In this document: positions 8,384 through 16,577 of the stretch, in pieces
Position numbering within the stretch: position 1 is the stretch's first letter
Layout of the letters: each line of letters begins with the position of its first letter
Origin: CALMEC01 sp963706315
GTDB lineage: Bacteria > Actinomycetota > Thermoleophilia > Miltoncostaeales > Miltoncostaeaceae
Length of the DNA stretch: 64,000 bases
Direction of reading: 5' to 3'
Assembly (NCBI GenBank): GCA_963706315.1
Contig: CAVPMA010000005.1
Location: 248,001-312,000 of the forward strand
Made by a program: the position numbers and the translations under genes
Notes under the pieces: generated by a model
Database searches by the model: none
Told to the model about the DNA's origin: nothing
What the model saw: the letters and a program-made list of their open reading frames with translations, nothing else

Positions 8384-9792
8384 GCTCCGACTCCTGCCAG
8401 CTCGACGTCCATTGTCCGCACGTCCACGAGGTGCCCGGCGATCGCCGCGGCGGCCGCCATCTGCGGGCTCACCAGGTGGGTGCGGCCGTCCTTGCCCTGC
8501 CGTCCCTCGAAGTTGCGGTTCGAGGTTGACGCGCACCGCTCGCCGGGCTGGAGGATGTCCGGGTTCATACCGAGGCACATGGAGCACCCGGCGTCGCGCC
8601 ACTCGAAGCCCGCCGCGGTGAAGACCAGGTCGAGGCCCTCGGCCTCGGCCTGGACCTTGACCTGCCGTGACCCGGGCACCACCATCGCGCGAACGGTCGG
8701 CGCGACGGTGCGGCCCTCCACGACCTTCGCGGCGGCGCGGAGGTCCTCGATGCGCCCGTTGGTGCAGGAGCCGAGGAACACCGTGTCGATCGCGATGTCC
8801 TCGATCGTCTCGCCGCCCTGCAGACCCATGTAGGCCAGAGCCCGTCGCGCACTCTCCTCGTCACCCCACTCCTCCGGGGTCGGCACCCGGCCGGTGACGG
8901 GGACGACCATCTCAGGGGTGGTGCCCCACGTGACCTGCGGAGCCAGCGAGGCGGCGTCGACGACGACCTCGATGTCGAACGTCGCATCGGGGTCGCTCGG
9001 CAGCCGCCGCCACTCGTCGACGGCCCGCGCGAAGTCCCTGGGCGCGCCGGGGCGACCCTCGAGGTAGGCGAACGTGGTCTCGTCGGGCGCGATCATCCCG
9101 GCCCGGCCACCGCCCTCGATCGTCATGTTGCAGACCGTCATTCGGCCCTCCATCGAGAGGGTCCTGATAGCGGAGCCCGCATACTCGATCACGTGGCCGA
9201 CCCCACCGGACACGCCGATCTGGCCGATCGTGCCGAGGATCAGGTCCTTCGCGACCACGCCGAGCCCCGGGGTGCCGTCGAGGGTGATCCTCATCGTCTT
9301 CGGGCGGGACTGCGGAAGGGTCTGGGTGGCGAGCACGTGCTCCACCTCGCTCGTGCCGATCCCGAAGGCGAGCGCCCCGAACGCGCCGTGGGTCGCCGTG
9401 TGGCTGTCGCCGCACACGATGGTCATGCCCGGCTGGGTCAGTCCGAGCTCCGGCCCGATGACGTGGACGATTCCCTGGCGCGGGCTGTTGATGGAGTAGA
9501 TCGGCACGCCGAACTCGGCGCAGTTGCGCTCCAGCGTCTCGACCTGCTGACGCGAGAGAAGATCCTCGATCGGACGGTCACGTCCCGTCGTCGGGACGTT
9601 GTGGTCGACCGTGGCGAGCGTGCGGTCCGGCCGGCGCACCTCGCGGCCGGCGAGCCGCAGGCCGTCGAACGCCTGCGGCGAGGTGACCTCGTGCACGAGG
9701 TGCAGGTCGATGTAGATGGTCGGCGGCCCCTCGGTGTCGCCGTCGCGCACGAGGTGCGCGTCCCAGACCTTCTCGAACAGTGTGCTGGCCAT
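8380..9792 (-). CDS. leuC: 3-isopropylmalate dehydratase large subunit
   Basis: Aconitase-family [4Fe-4S] subunit that converts 2- to 3-isopropylmalate with LeuD. The 470 residues match the family. ATVDHNVPT, CGDSHTATHGAFGA and the iron-sulfur ligands in FLGSCTNGR and AGCSMCLGMN are all present; NRNFEGRQG marks the end. Start ATG 9792 overlaps the leuA stop (ATGA). It is the middle gene of leuA-leuC-leuD, controlled from the leader before leuA. Confidence 0.97.
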   Translation of the reverse strand: MASTLFEKVWDAHLVRDGDTEGPPTIYIDLHLVHEVTSPQAFDGLRLAGREVRRPDRTLATVDHNVPTTGRDRPIEDLLSRQQVETLERNCAEFGVPIYSINSPRQGIVHVIGPELGLTQPGMTIVCGDSHTATHGAFGALAFGIGTSEVEHVLATQTLPQSRPKTMRITLDGTPGLGVVAKDLILGTIGQIGVSGGVGHVIEYAGSAIRTLSMEGRMTVCNMTIEGGGRAGMIAPDETTFAYLEGRPGAPRDFARAVDEWRRLPSDPDATFDIEVVVDAASLAPQVTWGTTPEMVVPVTGRVPTPEEWGDEESARRALAYMGLQGGETIEDIAIDTVFLGSCTNGRIEDLRAAAKVVEGRTVAPTVRAMVVPGSRQVKVQAEAEGLDLVFTAAGFEWRDAGCSMCLGMNPDILQPGERCASTSNRNFEGRQGKDGRTHLVSPQMAAAAAIAGHLVDVRTMDVELAGVGA

Positions 9793-11369
9793 CAGACCCC
9801 CCCGGCGACGCGCTCGCCCTCTTCGACCTTGCGGCTTGCGTTGACCGCGCGGATGTACGCGATCGCGCTGGCCTCGAGCACGTCGGTGGAGACGCCGAGG
9901 CCGGTGTACGTGCGACCCTCGATCTCGCAGACCACCCGCGCCTCGCCGAGCGCGTCCTTGCCGCTCGTCACCGCGCCGACCGAGTACTCCAGCAGCACGC
10001 CGGTGGTGCCGATCGCGGAGTCGATGGCCTTCATCAGGGCATCGACCGGACCGTCGCCCTGGGCGTCGGCCTCGACGCGGGAGCCGTCCGGGCCGGCGAT
10101 CGCGACGAGCGCCCTGGGCGTGTCGTCGGACGAGGCGGTGAGCCGGAACCCCGACAGCACGTAGCCGCCGGCCGCCTCGACGCGCATCTCGTCGCCCATG
10201 AGCGCCTCGAGATCGAGGGCCGACAGCTCGCCCTTCTTGTCCGCGACCTCCTTGAACCGCGCGAACACGGCATTCATGGCCTCGCGGTCGAGGACGTACC
10301 CGAGCTCTTCGAGGGCGTGCTTGAGGGCGTGGCGACCGGAGTGCTTGCCGAGCACCAGCTCGCTGCGGGCGAGCCCGACGCTCTTGGCGTCCATGATCTC
10401 GTAGGTCAACGGGTTCTGGAGCATGCCGTGCTGGTGGATGCCGGCCTCGTGCGCGAACGCGTTGCGGCCCACCACCGCCTTGTTTGGCTGGATGACGTAC
10501 CCGGTGAGGCGGCTCACCATGCGGCTGGAGCGGGTGATCTCCTCGGTGTTGATGTCGCACCACAGGCCGCCGACGTCGTCGGCGCGGGTGCGCAGGATCA
10601 TCGCCATCTCCTCGAGCGACGCGTTGCCGGCCCGCTCGCCGATGCCGTTGACGCAGCATTCGACCTGCCGGGCCCCGACGTGGAGACCGGCGAGGGAGTT
10701 CGCGACCGCGAGCCCGAGGTCGTTGTGGCAGTGCACCGAGAGCGTGACCTCGGCGAGCGCCGGGCAGCGTTCGTAGAGCTCCAGCAGGTACCGCTGGAAC
10801 TCGTTCGGCATCGTGTACCCGACGGTGTCGGGGATGTTGATGGTGCTCGCGCCCTCGTTGATGGCCGACGCGACGACCTCCGCCACGTAGGCGACGTCGC
10901 TGCGCGTCGCGTCCTCGCAGGAGAACTCGACGTCGTCGCAGAGCGACCGCGCGAGCCGCACTGCGTCGGTCGCGGTGGCGAGCACCTGAGCCCGGTCCAT
11001 CTTGAGCTTCCACTTCAGGTGGATGTCGCTCGTCGCGATGAACGTGTGGATCCGGGGTTGGTGGGCGTCGCGGACGGCATCCCAGCAGGTGGTGACGTCC
11101 TTCTCGTTCGCGCGGGCGAGTCCGGCGATGACCGGCCCTTCGACCTCGCGGGCGATCGCCTGCACGCCTTCGAAGTCGCCGGGGGACGAGATCGGGAAAC
11201 CCGCTTCGATGACATCGACACCGAGCCGCGCGAGCTGGTGCGCGATCTCGACCTTCTCGCGCTGGTTCAGGTGGATGCCCGGGGCCTGCTCGCCGTCGCG
11301 CAGGCTCGTGTCGAAGAAGCGGACGCGCTTGTCGGGCGGTCGTACGTCGTTGGGATCTGGACTGCTCAA
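9792..11369 (-). CDS. leuA: 2-isopropylmalate synthase
   Basis: Committed step of leucine synthesis: condenses 2-oxoisovalerate with acetyl-CoA. The 525-residue protein has DTSLRDGEQAPG at the N-terminus, EAGFPISSPGDFE, the metal motif SVHCHNDLGLAVANS, GIGERAGNASLEE, and a C-terminal LeuA allosteric dimer domain (about residues 380-510) for leucine feedback. The start is TTG 11369 with a perfect AGGAGGAG six bases upstream. The gene sits behind a leucine-codon leader peptide, so it is probably controlled both by feedback and by leader translation. Confidence 0.97.
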   Translation of the reverse strand: MSSPDPNDVRPPDKRVRFFDTSLRDGEQAPGIHLNQREKVEIAHQLARLGVDVIEAGFPISSPGDFEGVQAIAREVEGPVIAGLARANEKDVTTCWDAVRDAHQPRIHTFIATSDIHLKWKLKMDRAQVLATATDAVRLARSLCDDVEFSCEDATRSDVAYVAEVVASAINEGASTINIPDTVGYTMPNEFQRYLLELYERCPALAEVTLSVHCHNDLGLAVANSLAGLHVGARQVECCVNGIGERAGNASLEEMAMILRTRADDVGGLWCDINTEEITRSSRMVSRLTGYVIQPNKAVVGRNAFAHEAGIHQHGMLQNPLTYEIMDAKSVGLARSELVLGKHSGRHALKHALEELGYVLDREAMNAVFARFKEVADKKGELSALDLEALMGDEMRVEAAGGYVLSGFRLTASSDDTPRALVAIAGPDGSRVEADAQGDGPVDALMKAIDSAIGTTGVLLEYSVGAVTSGKDALGEARVVCEIEGRTYTGLGVSTDVLEASAIAYIRAVNASRKVEEGERVAGGV

Positions 11370-11445
11370 GGGGTACTCCTCCTCACTCTCGGCTTCGAGG
11401 CTTCACGTGTGCTCGCACGGAGCGTGGGTGTCCAAGTCGCTTCCC
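11370..11445 (-). promoter_or_regulatory. leuA leader with Shine-Dalgarno that pairs with the Leu codons
   Basis: The leuA Shine-Dalgarno AGGAGGAG is exactly complementary to CTCCTCCT within the Leu-codon run of the leader peptide. When ribosomes stall there for lack of Leu-tRNA, the pairing would be prevented and leuA translation freed. Small stems such as GCTC/GAGC and CTCG/CGAG lie between. No U-rich terminator is visible, which suggests control of translation rather than transcription. A conserved pseudoknot (LEU element) has been predicted upstream of leuA in actinobacteria; this is likely an instance. Confidence 0.65.
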
Positions 11446-11523
11446 CTAACGGGGAAGGAGGAGCAGGCCGAGAAGCAGGCCGAGGCCGCGCGTCGGAGCA
11501 GTGGTGTCCCGGGCGGCCGTCAT
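11446..11523 (-). CDS. Leucine-rich leader peptide of leuA
   Basis: A 25-codon ORF upstream of leuA. Residues 14-23 contain eight Leu codons (CTC, CTG and CTT) interrupted only by two Gly, followed by Pro-Arg and a TAG stop at 11446-11448. TATCCT at 11532-11537, eight bases before the ATG, looks like a -10 box, so the message is probably leaderless. The stop lies in the loop of a perfect 7-bp hairpin (11440-11446 with 11451-11457). The codon composition fits leucine-sensing by ribosome stalling; the peptide itself needs no function. Confidence 0.78.
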   Translation of the reverse strand: MTAARDTTAPTRGLGLLLGLLLLPR

Positions 11524-11531
11524 CGCGGCGC

Positions 11532-11537
11532 AGGATA
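11532..11537 (-). promoter_or_regulatory. -10 box of the leuA operon
   Basis: TATCCT lies eight bases upstream of the leader peptide ATG, placing the transcription start at or just before the start codon. No good -35 is visible 16-18 bases further upstream. The same spacing recurs before many other genes in the window. Confidence 0.5.
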
Positions 11538-11575
11538 GCACGCCGGCCACCCGGATCACCCGCCGCCGACCCGTG

Positions 11576-11986
11576 CTACGCGCGGTCGAGCGCGATGACG
11601 GGGATCGTGCGGTTGGCGGTCTTCTCGTACTTCGCGAACTGCGGGTACCGCTGCTTCTGCTCCGTCCAGATGCGGGCGCGCTCGTCGCCCTCGAGCACCC
11701 GCGCCGTCGCGTCGTAGGTCTCGGTCCCGACCTCGACCTTGACCTGCGGGTTCGCGACGAGGTTGTGGTACCAGTCGGGGTTCGTCGGCATGCCCGCCTT
11801 GGAGGCGAAGATGAAGGTGTCGTCGCCGTGCGGGAGGTACATGAGCGGGTTCTCGCGCTCGTTGCCGCTCCTCGCGCCGGTGGTGTGGAGAATCAGGAGC
11901 GGGGCGCCCTCGAAGTCCCCGCCGACCTTCCCGGCGTTCTCACGAAACTCCTTCATGATCGCCTTGTTCCACTCGTTGAATTCCAT
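11576..11986 (-). CDS. Deazaflavin (F420)-dependent nitroreductase-family protein
   Basis: A 136-residue split-barrel protein of the Ddn/F420H2-dependent quinone reductase family. Diagnostic stretches are LLILHTTGARSGNERENPL, MYLPHGDD and SKAGMPTNPDWYHNLVANP. The length fits single-domain members. These enzymes use reduced F420 to reduce quinones or other electrophiles; the substrate here is unknown. GAGGAGG precedes ATG 11986. An F420:NADP oxidoreductase at 28007-28657 could supply the cofactor. It lies between serA and the leuA leader. Confidence 0.88.
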   Translation of the reverse strand: MEFNEWNKAIMKEFRENAGKVGGDFEGAPLLILHTTGARSGNERENPLMYLPHGDDTFIFASKAGMPTNPDWYHNLVANPQVKVEVGTETYDATARVLEGDERARIWTEQKQRYPQFAKYEKTANRTIPVIALDRA

Positions 11987-12151
11987 ATGGCCTCCTCACG
12001 TTTCGTGCCGGCGACACTAGCCCACGACGCGTTCCCGATGTCCGCCCAACCGATGCGACGGCCGACTCAAGGTCGCGGGAGTCAGGATGACCACCGGACA
12101 GCGCCGGCATTGGGGGTCTCACCTCCGAGCGCCGTCCTCGGCGGGGCTTCG

Positions 12152-13774
12152 CTACGCGTCGATGTCGAGCTGCACGAACCAGACCTGCTCGAAGCCGTCG
12201 ATCGCCGCGATCTGGTCCGCGACCGCCTTCGAGACCGGCGAGTCGACGGTGACGGCCATCACCGCGAGGCCCTCGGCGCGGCTCCGCGAAACGGCCATCG
12301 ACGCGATGTTCACCGCTGCGGCGCCGAGGATCGAACCCACCCGCCCGATCATTCCCGGGACGTCGAGGTAGCGGAAGATGCCGATGTGCGGCGCGAGCTC
12401 GATCTCGATCGGCTGGTCGAACGCCGACACCAGGCGGGCCCGCGAGGTGGTCCCGATCGTGGTTCCCGAGACGCTCACGTCACCGGACCGGAGGGTGACG
12501 CGGTTGGTGTAGTCGCGCTCCTGACGGGTGGTCGCCTCCGTCACGCGGATGCCCCGTTCGTCGGCCAGGTGCGGCGCGTTGACGAGGTTGGCCGGCTCCT
12601 CGGTATGCCCCGAGAGGATCCCGGCGAGCGCTGCCGCGGTGAGCAGGCGAGTGCCGTGCTCGGCGAGCGCCCCCTCAACGATGATCTCGAGTGGCGACAC
12701 CTGGCCCCCGGTCAGGGCCGACTGGAGCTGACCCAGCTGGCGCGCGAGCGGAATGAACGGACGCATCGCCTCCATCCCCTCGGCGCTGACCGCCGGGATG
12801 TTGACGGCCGTCGTCACCACGCCTCCGGTGAGCGCGGCCACGACCTGCTGGGCGACGTCCACCCCGGCTCGGTCCTGAGCCTCGACCGTGGACGCCCCGA
12901 GATGTGGGGTCACGACGACGCCCGGGATCCCGAACAGCGGGCTGTCGGTGGCCGGCTCCGAGGGGAAGACATCGACGGCCGCGCCTGCGAGATGACCGCT
13001 CGTGACCGCGTCGGCGAGGGCGGCATCGTCCACGAGGTCGCCGCGCGCGACGTTGATCAGGCGGGCGCCGGGCTTCATCTTCGCCAGGGCGGCCGCATCG
13101 ATCATGCCGCGGGTCTCCGGGGTCGCCGGCATGTGGAGCGTCACGAAGTCGCTGACCGCGTAGAGGTCGTCGAGCGTCTCGGCGCGTTCGACGCCGAGCT
13201 CGCGGTAGCGCCCCTCCGCGATGAAGGGGTCGAACGCGACGACGTTCATCCGCAGGCCCCGGGCGCGTTCCGCGACGAGCCGGCCGATGCGGCCCAGGCC
13301 GACCACGCCGAGGGTCTTGCCGGTGACCTCGATCCCGCCGAACCTGGAGCGCTCCCACGCGCCGTCCACGAGCCGGGCGTGCGCCTGGGCGACGTTGCGG
13401 GCCTGCGCCAGGATCAGCGCGATCGTGTGCTCCGCGGCCGAGAGCGAGTTGGACTCCGGCGCGTTGCAGACCACGATTCCCCGGCGGGTGGCGGCCTCCA
13501 CGTCGACGTTGTCGACGCCCGTGCCGGCACGCCCGATGACCTTGAGGCGCGTGGCGAGCCCGATGAGCTCGGCGGTGACCTTCGTCGCGCTGCGAACCAC
13601 GATGCCGTCGTATTCGCCGATCCGCGCCGCGAGCTCGTCCGGCGTCCACGCGGTGCCGTCGTCGACCGTGACGCTCTGGCGGAGGGCTTCGACTCCGGCG
13701 TCGGCGAGCTTCTCGCAGACGAGCACGCGGATGTCGGCCCGGGAGAGCTGCCCGGGTTGTGCGTCGCTGACCAC
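12152..13774 (-). CDS. serA: D-3-phosphoglycerate dehydrogenase, long form
   Basis: First enzyme of serine synthesis: oxidises 3-phosphoglycerate with NAD. The 540 residues give the long type: catalytic and Rossmann domains to ~315 (GRAGTGVDNVDVEAA, TLGVVGLGRIG, NVARGDLVDD, TPHLGAST with the catalytic His), an intervening allosteric substrate-binding domain, and a C-terminal ACT domain (DVPGMIGRVGSILG). Start GTG 13774 follows the DUF3105 stop by three bases, so it is co-transcribed with ilvC. Serine feedback through the ACT domain is typical of the family. Its product also feeds cysE further downstream. Confidence 0.95.
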   Translation of the reverse strand: MVSDAQPGQLSRADIRVLVCEKLADAGVEALRQSVTVDDGTAWTPDELAARIGEYDGIVVRSATKVTAELIGLATRLKVIGRAGTGVDNVDVEAATRRGIVVCNAPESNSLSAAEHTIALILAQARNVAQAHARLVDGAWERSRFGGIEVTGKTLGVVGLGRIGRLVAERARGLRMNVVAFDPFIAEGRYRELGVERAETLDDLYAVSDFVTLHMPATPETRGMIDAAALAKMKPGARLINVARGDLVDDAALADAVTSGHLAGAAVDVFPSEPATDSPLFGIPGVVVTPHLGASTVEAQDRAGVDVAQQVVAALTGGVVTTAVNIPAVSAEGMEAMRPFIPLARQLGQLQSALTGGQVSPLEIIVEGALAEHGTRLLTAAALAGILSGHTEEPANLVNAPHLADERGIRVTEATTRQERDYTNRVTLRSGDVSVSGTTIGTTSRARLVSAFDQPIEIELAPHIGIFRYLDVPGMIGRVGSILGAAAVNIASMAVSRSRAEGLAVMAVTVDSPVSKAVADQIAAIDGFEQVWFVQLDIDA

Positions 13775-13777
13775 TGG

Positions 13778-14560
13778 CTAACTCTCCGCGCCGTTGTCGG
13801 CGATGACAGGCGTCGGGAGGTCGGCCGGCTTGTCGCCCCCGGCGTCCAATGCCTGAGCCTGTTCGGGCCCCCGGCCCCGGTACTCATTGACGAACGCCTC
13901 GATCGCGCCGATCTGAGCCGGCGTGAACGACTTGCAGGCGATCCAGCGCTGCCAGCTACCCGCCACCACGGCGCCGGGCGTGAACTTCGGATGCGAGTCG
14001 GGTACCACGATCACGTATGCCGGAGACTTGGCCCAGAGCTCCCGAAGCGCGTTGACGCCCTCGACCGGCACGTCTTTGGCGTAATGGATGATCACGCCGC
14101 CGTGCTCGAGGTCGTGCACCTGATACTTGTACGGCAAATTGCGGTCATACACGCCCCAGTCGGCCCATCGGGGGTTGTGAAGCCCGGAAAGCGGCGGTAT
14201 CGAGAGCTCCGGAACAGGATCGCCCGACACGTGGTAGGTGCCGTCAGGCTGAACGGCGGCGGGCTCGCCGAAGAATCCGCGCACGGAGCAGCCCGCTGCC
14301 GTGGCAGCAGCTTTGACTGCCGCCGCGATCGGCGGGGGTGGATCGTTGTAGGTCACACTGGGGCCTCGCGGTTGCCGGTTCGCGCTGTCCGATGCCGGCT
14401 CCGGCGTGACGAGCCCGGGGCGGTTGTCGGTGAACGCCACCTGCCCATCGCCATTCGTGGACAGCTGCGCGGTGTCCCCACCGCACGCGGCGATTCCGAG
14501 GGAGACCGCCACGATGCCGATGGCCAGCCCGGCGCGGATCAGAAGTCCTGGTCGATCCAA
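13778..14560 (-). CDS. DUF3105 lipoprotein
   Basis: A secreted lipoprotein with a DUF3105 domain; the function of this family is unknown. From TTG 14560 the signal peptide runs to LGIAAC, with the lipid-modified Cys at residue 25. The domain carries YHVSGDPVPELSIPPLSGLHNP, YKYQVHDLEHGGVIIHYAKD and a conserved Cys-containing end (WIACKSFTPAQIGAIEAFV). The gene overlaps the 3' end of ilvC by about 22 bases, so it is read in the same transcript; placement between ilvC and serA is curious for a surface protein. Confidence 0.82.
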   Translation of the reverse strand: MDRPGLLIRAGLAIGIVAVSLGIAACGGDTAQLSTNGDGQVAFTDNRPGLVTPEPASDSANRQPRGPSVTYNDPPPPIAAAVKAAATAAGCSVRGFFGEPAAVQPDGTYHVSGDPVPELSIPPLSGLHNPRWADWGVYDRNLPYKYQVHDLEHGGVIIHYAKDVPVEGVNALRELWAKSPAYVIVVPDSHPKFTPGAVVAGSWQRWIACKSFTPAQIGAIEAFVNEYRGRGPEQAQALDAGGDKPADLPTPVIADNGAES

Positions 14561-15528
14561 CTCATCATCCCCCGGAGGCGCTTGCCGACCTCTTCGATCT
14601 CGTGGTTGGCCTGACGTCTGCCGATCGCGTTGAAACGCGGCTTGCCGACATTGTTCTCCGACAGCCACTCAGACGCGAACGCACCGGTCTGGATCTCCTT
14701 CAGGATCTTCTGCATCTCCGTCCGGGTCTCGTCGGTAATGATCCTCGGTCCGCGCGTGATGTCGCCGTACTCCGCCGTGTTCGAGATCGAGTAGCGCATG
14801 CCGCTGATGCCCTTCTCGTACATCAGGTCGACGATGAGCTTGAGCTCGTGGAGGCATTCGAAGTACGCCATCTCCGGGTTGTAGCCGGCATCGACCAGCG
14901 TTTCGTACCCGGCGCGCACCAGCTCGGTGAGCCCGCCGCAGAGGACCACCTGCTCGCCGAACAGGTCGGTCTCCGTCTCCTCGGCGAAGGTCGTCTCGAT
15001 GACGCCGGCGCGCGCGCAGCCGATGCCCTTGGCGTAGGCGAGCGCCAGGTCACGGGCGTTGCCGGTCGCGTCCTGCGCGACGGCGACGAGGCCCGGGACG
15101 CCCTTGCCCTCCTCGTACTGGCGGCGCACAAGGTGGCCCGGACCCTTCGGCGCCACCATGAAGCAGTCGACGCCGGTGGGCGGCACGACCTGCCCGAAGT
15201 GGATCGAGAACCCGTGGGCGAACATGATCGCGTTGCCCGGCACGAGGCCCGGGGCGATCTCCTCCCGGAACAGGTCGCCCTGCAGCTCGTCCGGAACGAG
15301 GATCATGACGATGTCGCCCTTGGCGGCGGCCTCGGCGGGCGGCAGCACCGTGAGCTCCTGCTCCCGCGCCTTCGCGACCGACGCCGAGTCGGGCCGCAGG
15401 CCGACGATTACGCTGACGCCGGAGTCGCGCAGGTTGAGCGCGTGCGCATGTCCCTGGCTGCCGTATCCGATGATGGACACGGTCTTGCCCTCCAGGTTGC
15501 GGAGGTCGGCGTCGTCGTCATAGAGCAT
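14539..15528 (-). CDS. ilvC: Ketol-acid reductoisomerase (class I)
   Basis: Isomerises and reduces acetolactate or acetohydroxybutyrate to the dihydroxyacid in Val/Leu/Ile synthesis. The 329 residues match the short class I form. IIGYGSQGHAHALNLRDSG is the dinucleotide-binding motif and GLRPDSAS the specificity loop; VAPKGPGHLVRR, ETETDLFGEQ and FECLHELKLIVDLMYE hold the metal and substrate ligands. It lies 24 bases downstream of ilvN. NADPH use is likely but not proved by sequence. Confidence 0.96.
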   Translation of the reverse strand: MLYDDDADLRNLEGKTVSIIGYGSQGHAHALNLRDSGVSVIVGLRPDSASVAKAREQELTVLPPAEAAAKGDIVMILVPDELQGDLFREEIAPGLVPGNAIMFAHGFSIHFGQVVPPTGVDCFMVAPKGPGHLVRRQYEEGKGVPGLVAVAQDATGNARDLALAYAKGIGCARAGVIETTFAEETETDLFGEQVVLCGGLTELVRAGYETLVDAGYNPEMAYFECLHELKLIVDLMYEKGISGMRYSISNTAEYGDITRGPRIITDETRTEMQKILKEIQTGAFASEWLSENNVGKPRFNAIGRRQANHEIEEVGKRLRGMMSWIDQDF

Positions 15529-15552
15529 TCAGGCGGCTCCTGGATCCGTTGT

Positions 15553-16038
15553 CTAGGTCGGGTTGGCGCCGCGCCCGAGCGCGACGACGCCGGTCTTCAC
15601 GAGCTCCATCAACCCGAGCGGCCGAAGGAGCTCCTCGAACCGCACGAGCGCATCGCTCTCGCCGGTGAGCTCGATGGTCAGCGTCTCGGAGGTGACGTCG
15701 ATGATGTTCGCGTGGAAGATCTCAACGATCTCGATCACCTCGCTCCGCGCACCCGGCTTGGCCGCCACCTTGAACAGCCCGAGCTCCCTCGCGACCATGT
15801 TCTGCGGATCGAGCTCGCGAACCTTGATGACGTTGATGAGCTTGTCGAGCTGCTTGGTGATCTGCTCGATCGGCGTCTTCGTCGTGTCGACCGTGATTGT
15901 CATCCGGGACCGGTCGGTCCGCTCGGTGGGGCTGACGGCGAGCGACTCGATGTTGAATCCGCGTCGGGTGAACAGCCCGGAAACCCTCGAGAGGACACCG
16001 GGTTTGTTCTCGACCAGCGCTGAGAGAGTGTGCTTCAC
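15553..16038 (-). CDS. ilvN: Acetolactate synthase small (regulatory) subunit
   Basis: Regulatory subunit that gives valine feedback to acetohydroxyacid synthase. The 161 residues match the family: an N-terminal ACT domain (HTLSALVENKPGVLSRVSGL, RRGFNIESL) and a C-terminal ALS_ss domain. GTG 16038 is preceded at nine bases by TATGCT, a likely -10, so it appears leaderless. The usual partner ilvB should lie directly upstream but is absent; upstream is a secreted protein and gatB. The catalytic subunit must be encoded elsewhere. Confidence 0.95.
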   Translation of the reverse strand: MKHTLSALVENKPGVLSRVSGLFTRRGFNIESLAVSPTERTDRSRMTITVDTTKTPIEQITKQLDKLINVIKVRELDPQNMVARELGLFKVAAKPGARSEVIEIVEIFHANIIDVTSETLTIELTGESDALVRFEELLRPLGLMELVKTGVVALGRGANPT

Positions 16039-16136
16039 CGAGGCGGCAGCATAGCCGACCGCACTCGACGTCCCCCGCGGGCGCGGCGAGATCCGTCCTG
16101 GCTGGGGCGGCCGATCGGGCCCCGGTGGCGGCGGGC

Positions 16137-16577
16137 TCAGAAGCGGCGGTAGCCCTGGCGGCTGAGCATGAAGCCGTGGCCCTGGACGTTGACGCACCTC
16201 AGCCCCGTCCGCCGCGACGTGCAGACGATCGCACCGACCGCGATGCGGGTGCCGTAGGCGAGGACGCGGCCGCGGTTGAGGGCGGTATCGCCGGCGCACA
16301 CGAACCGCGCGCGGCCGGTCCGCTCGACGACGAGCCCCTGTCCCCAGTCGAGGGTGCATCCCTTCGGACGCCGCGGCGGCGACCAGTTGCGCGTCGAGAT
16401 GTCGCACCGCACGGCGTTGTCGGCCCGGACCGTCTCACCGACACAGCCGATGTTGCTCGACGGGGTGCGGAACTGGACGAGCTTCGCCGCGGCGGGCGCC
16501 GCGGCGGCGGCGAGCACGACGGCGGCGGTCACGACGATCGCTGCCGCCGCGGGCCGCCTCTGGAAGCGCCGCGTCAC
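16137..16577 (-). CDS. Small secreted cysteine-containing protein
   Basis: A 146-residue exported protein. After an Arg-rich start and an Ala/Val-rich signal peptide (to about residue 31), a domain begins with VQFRTPSSNIGCVGE and contains several Cys that could form disulfides (NAVRCDIS, GCTLDWG, RFVCAGD, IVCTS, LRCVNV). It resembles the actinobacterial secreted DUF6636-type proteins; I am not certain of the number. Start ATG 16577 overlaps the gatB stop as ATGA. No enzymatic motif is visible. Confidence 0.7.
   Translation of the reverse strand: MTRRFQRRPAAAAIVVTAAVVLAAAAAPAAAKLVQFRTPSSNIGCVGETVRADNAVRCDISTRNWSPPRRPKGCTLDWGQGLVVERTGRARFVCAGDTALNRGRVLAYGTRIAVGAIVCTSRRTGLRCVNVQGHGFMLSRQGYRRF

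Noticed and set aside
12130..12143. Hairpin CGCCG-TCCT-CGGCG after serA
   Set aside because: Only a 5-bp stem with no T run; too weak to call a terminator.
16039..16136. Missing ilvB possibly hidden as a pseudogene upstream of ilvN
   Set aside because: The spacer is only 98 bases and no ThDP-enzyme motif can be read in any frame.
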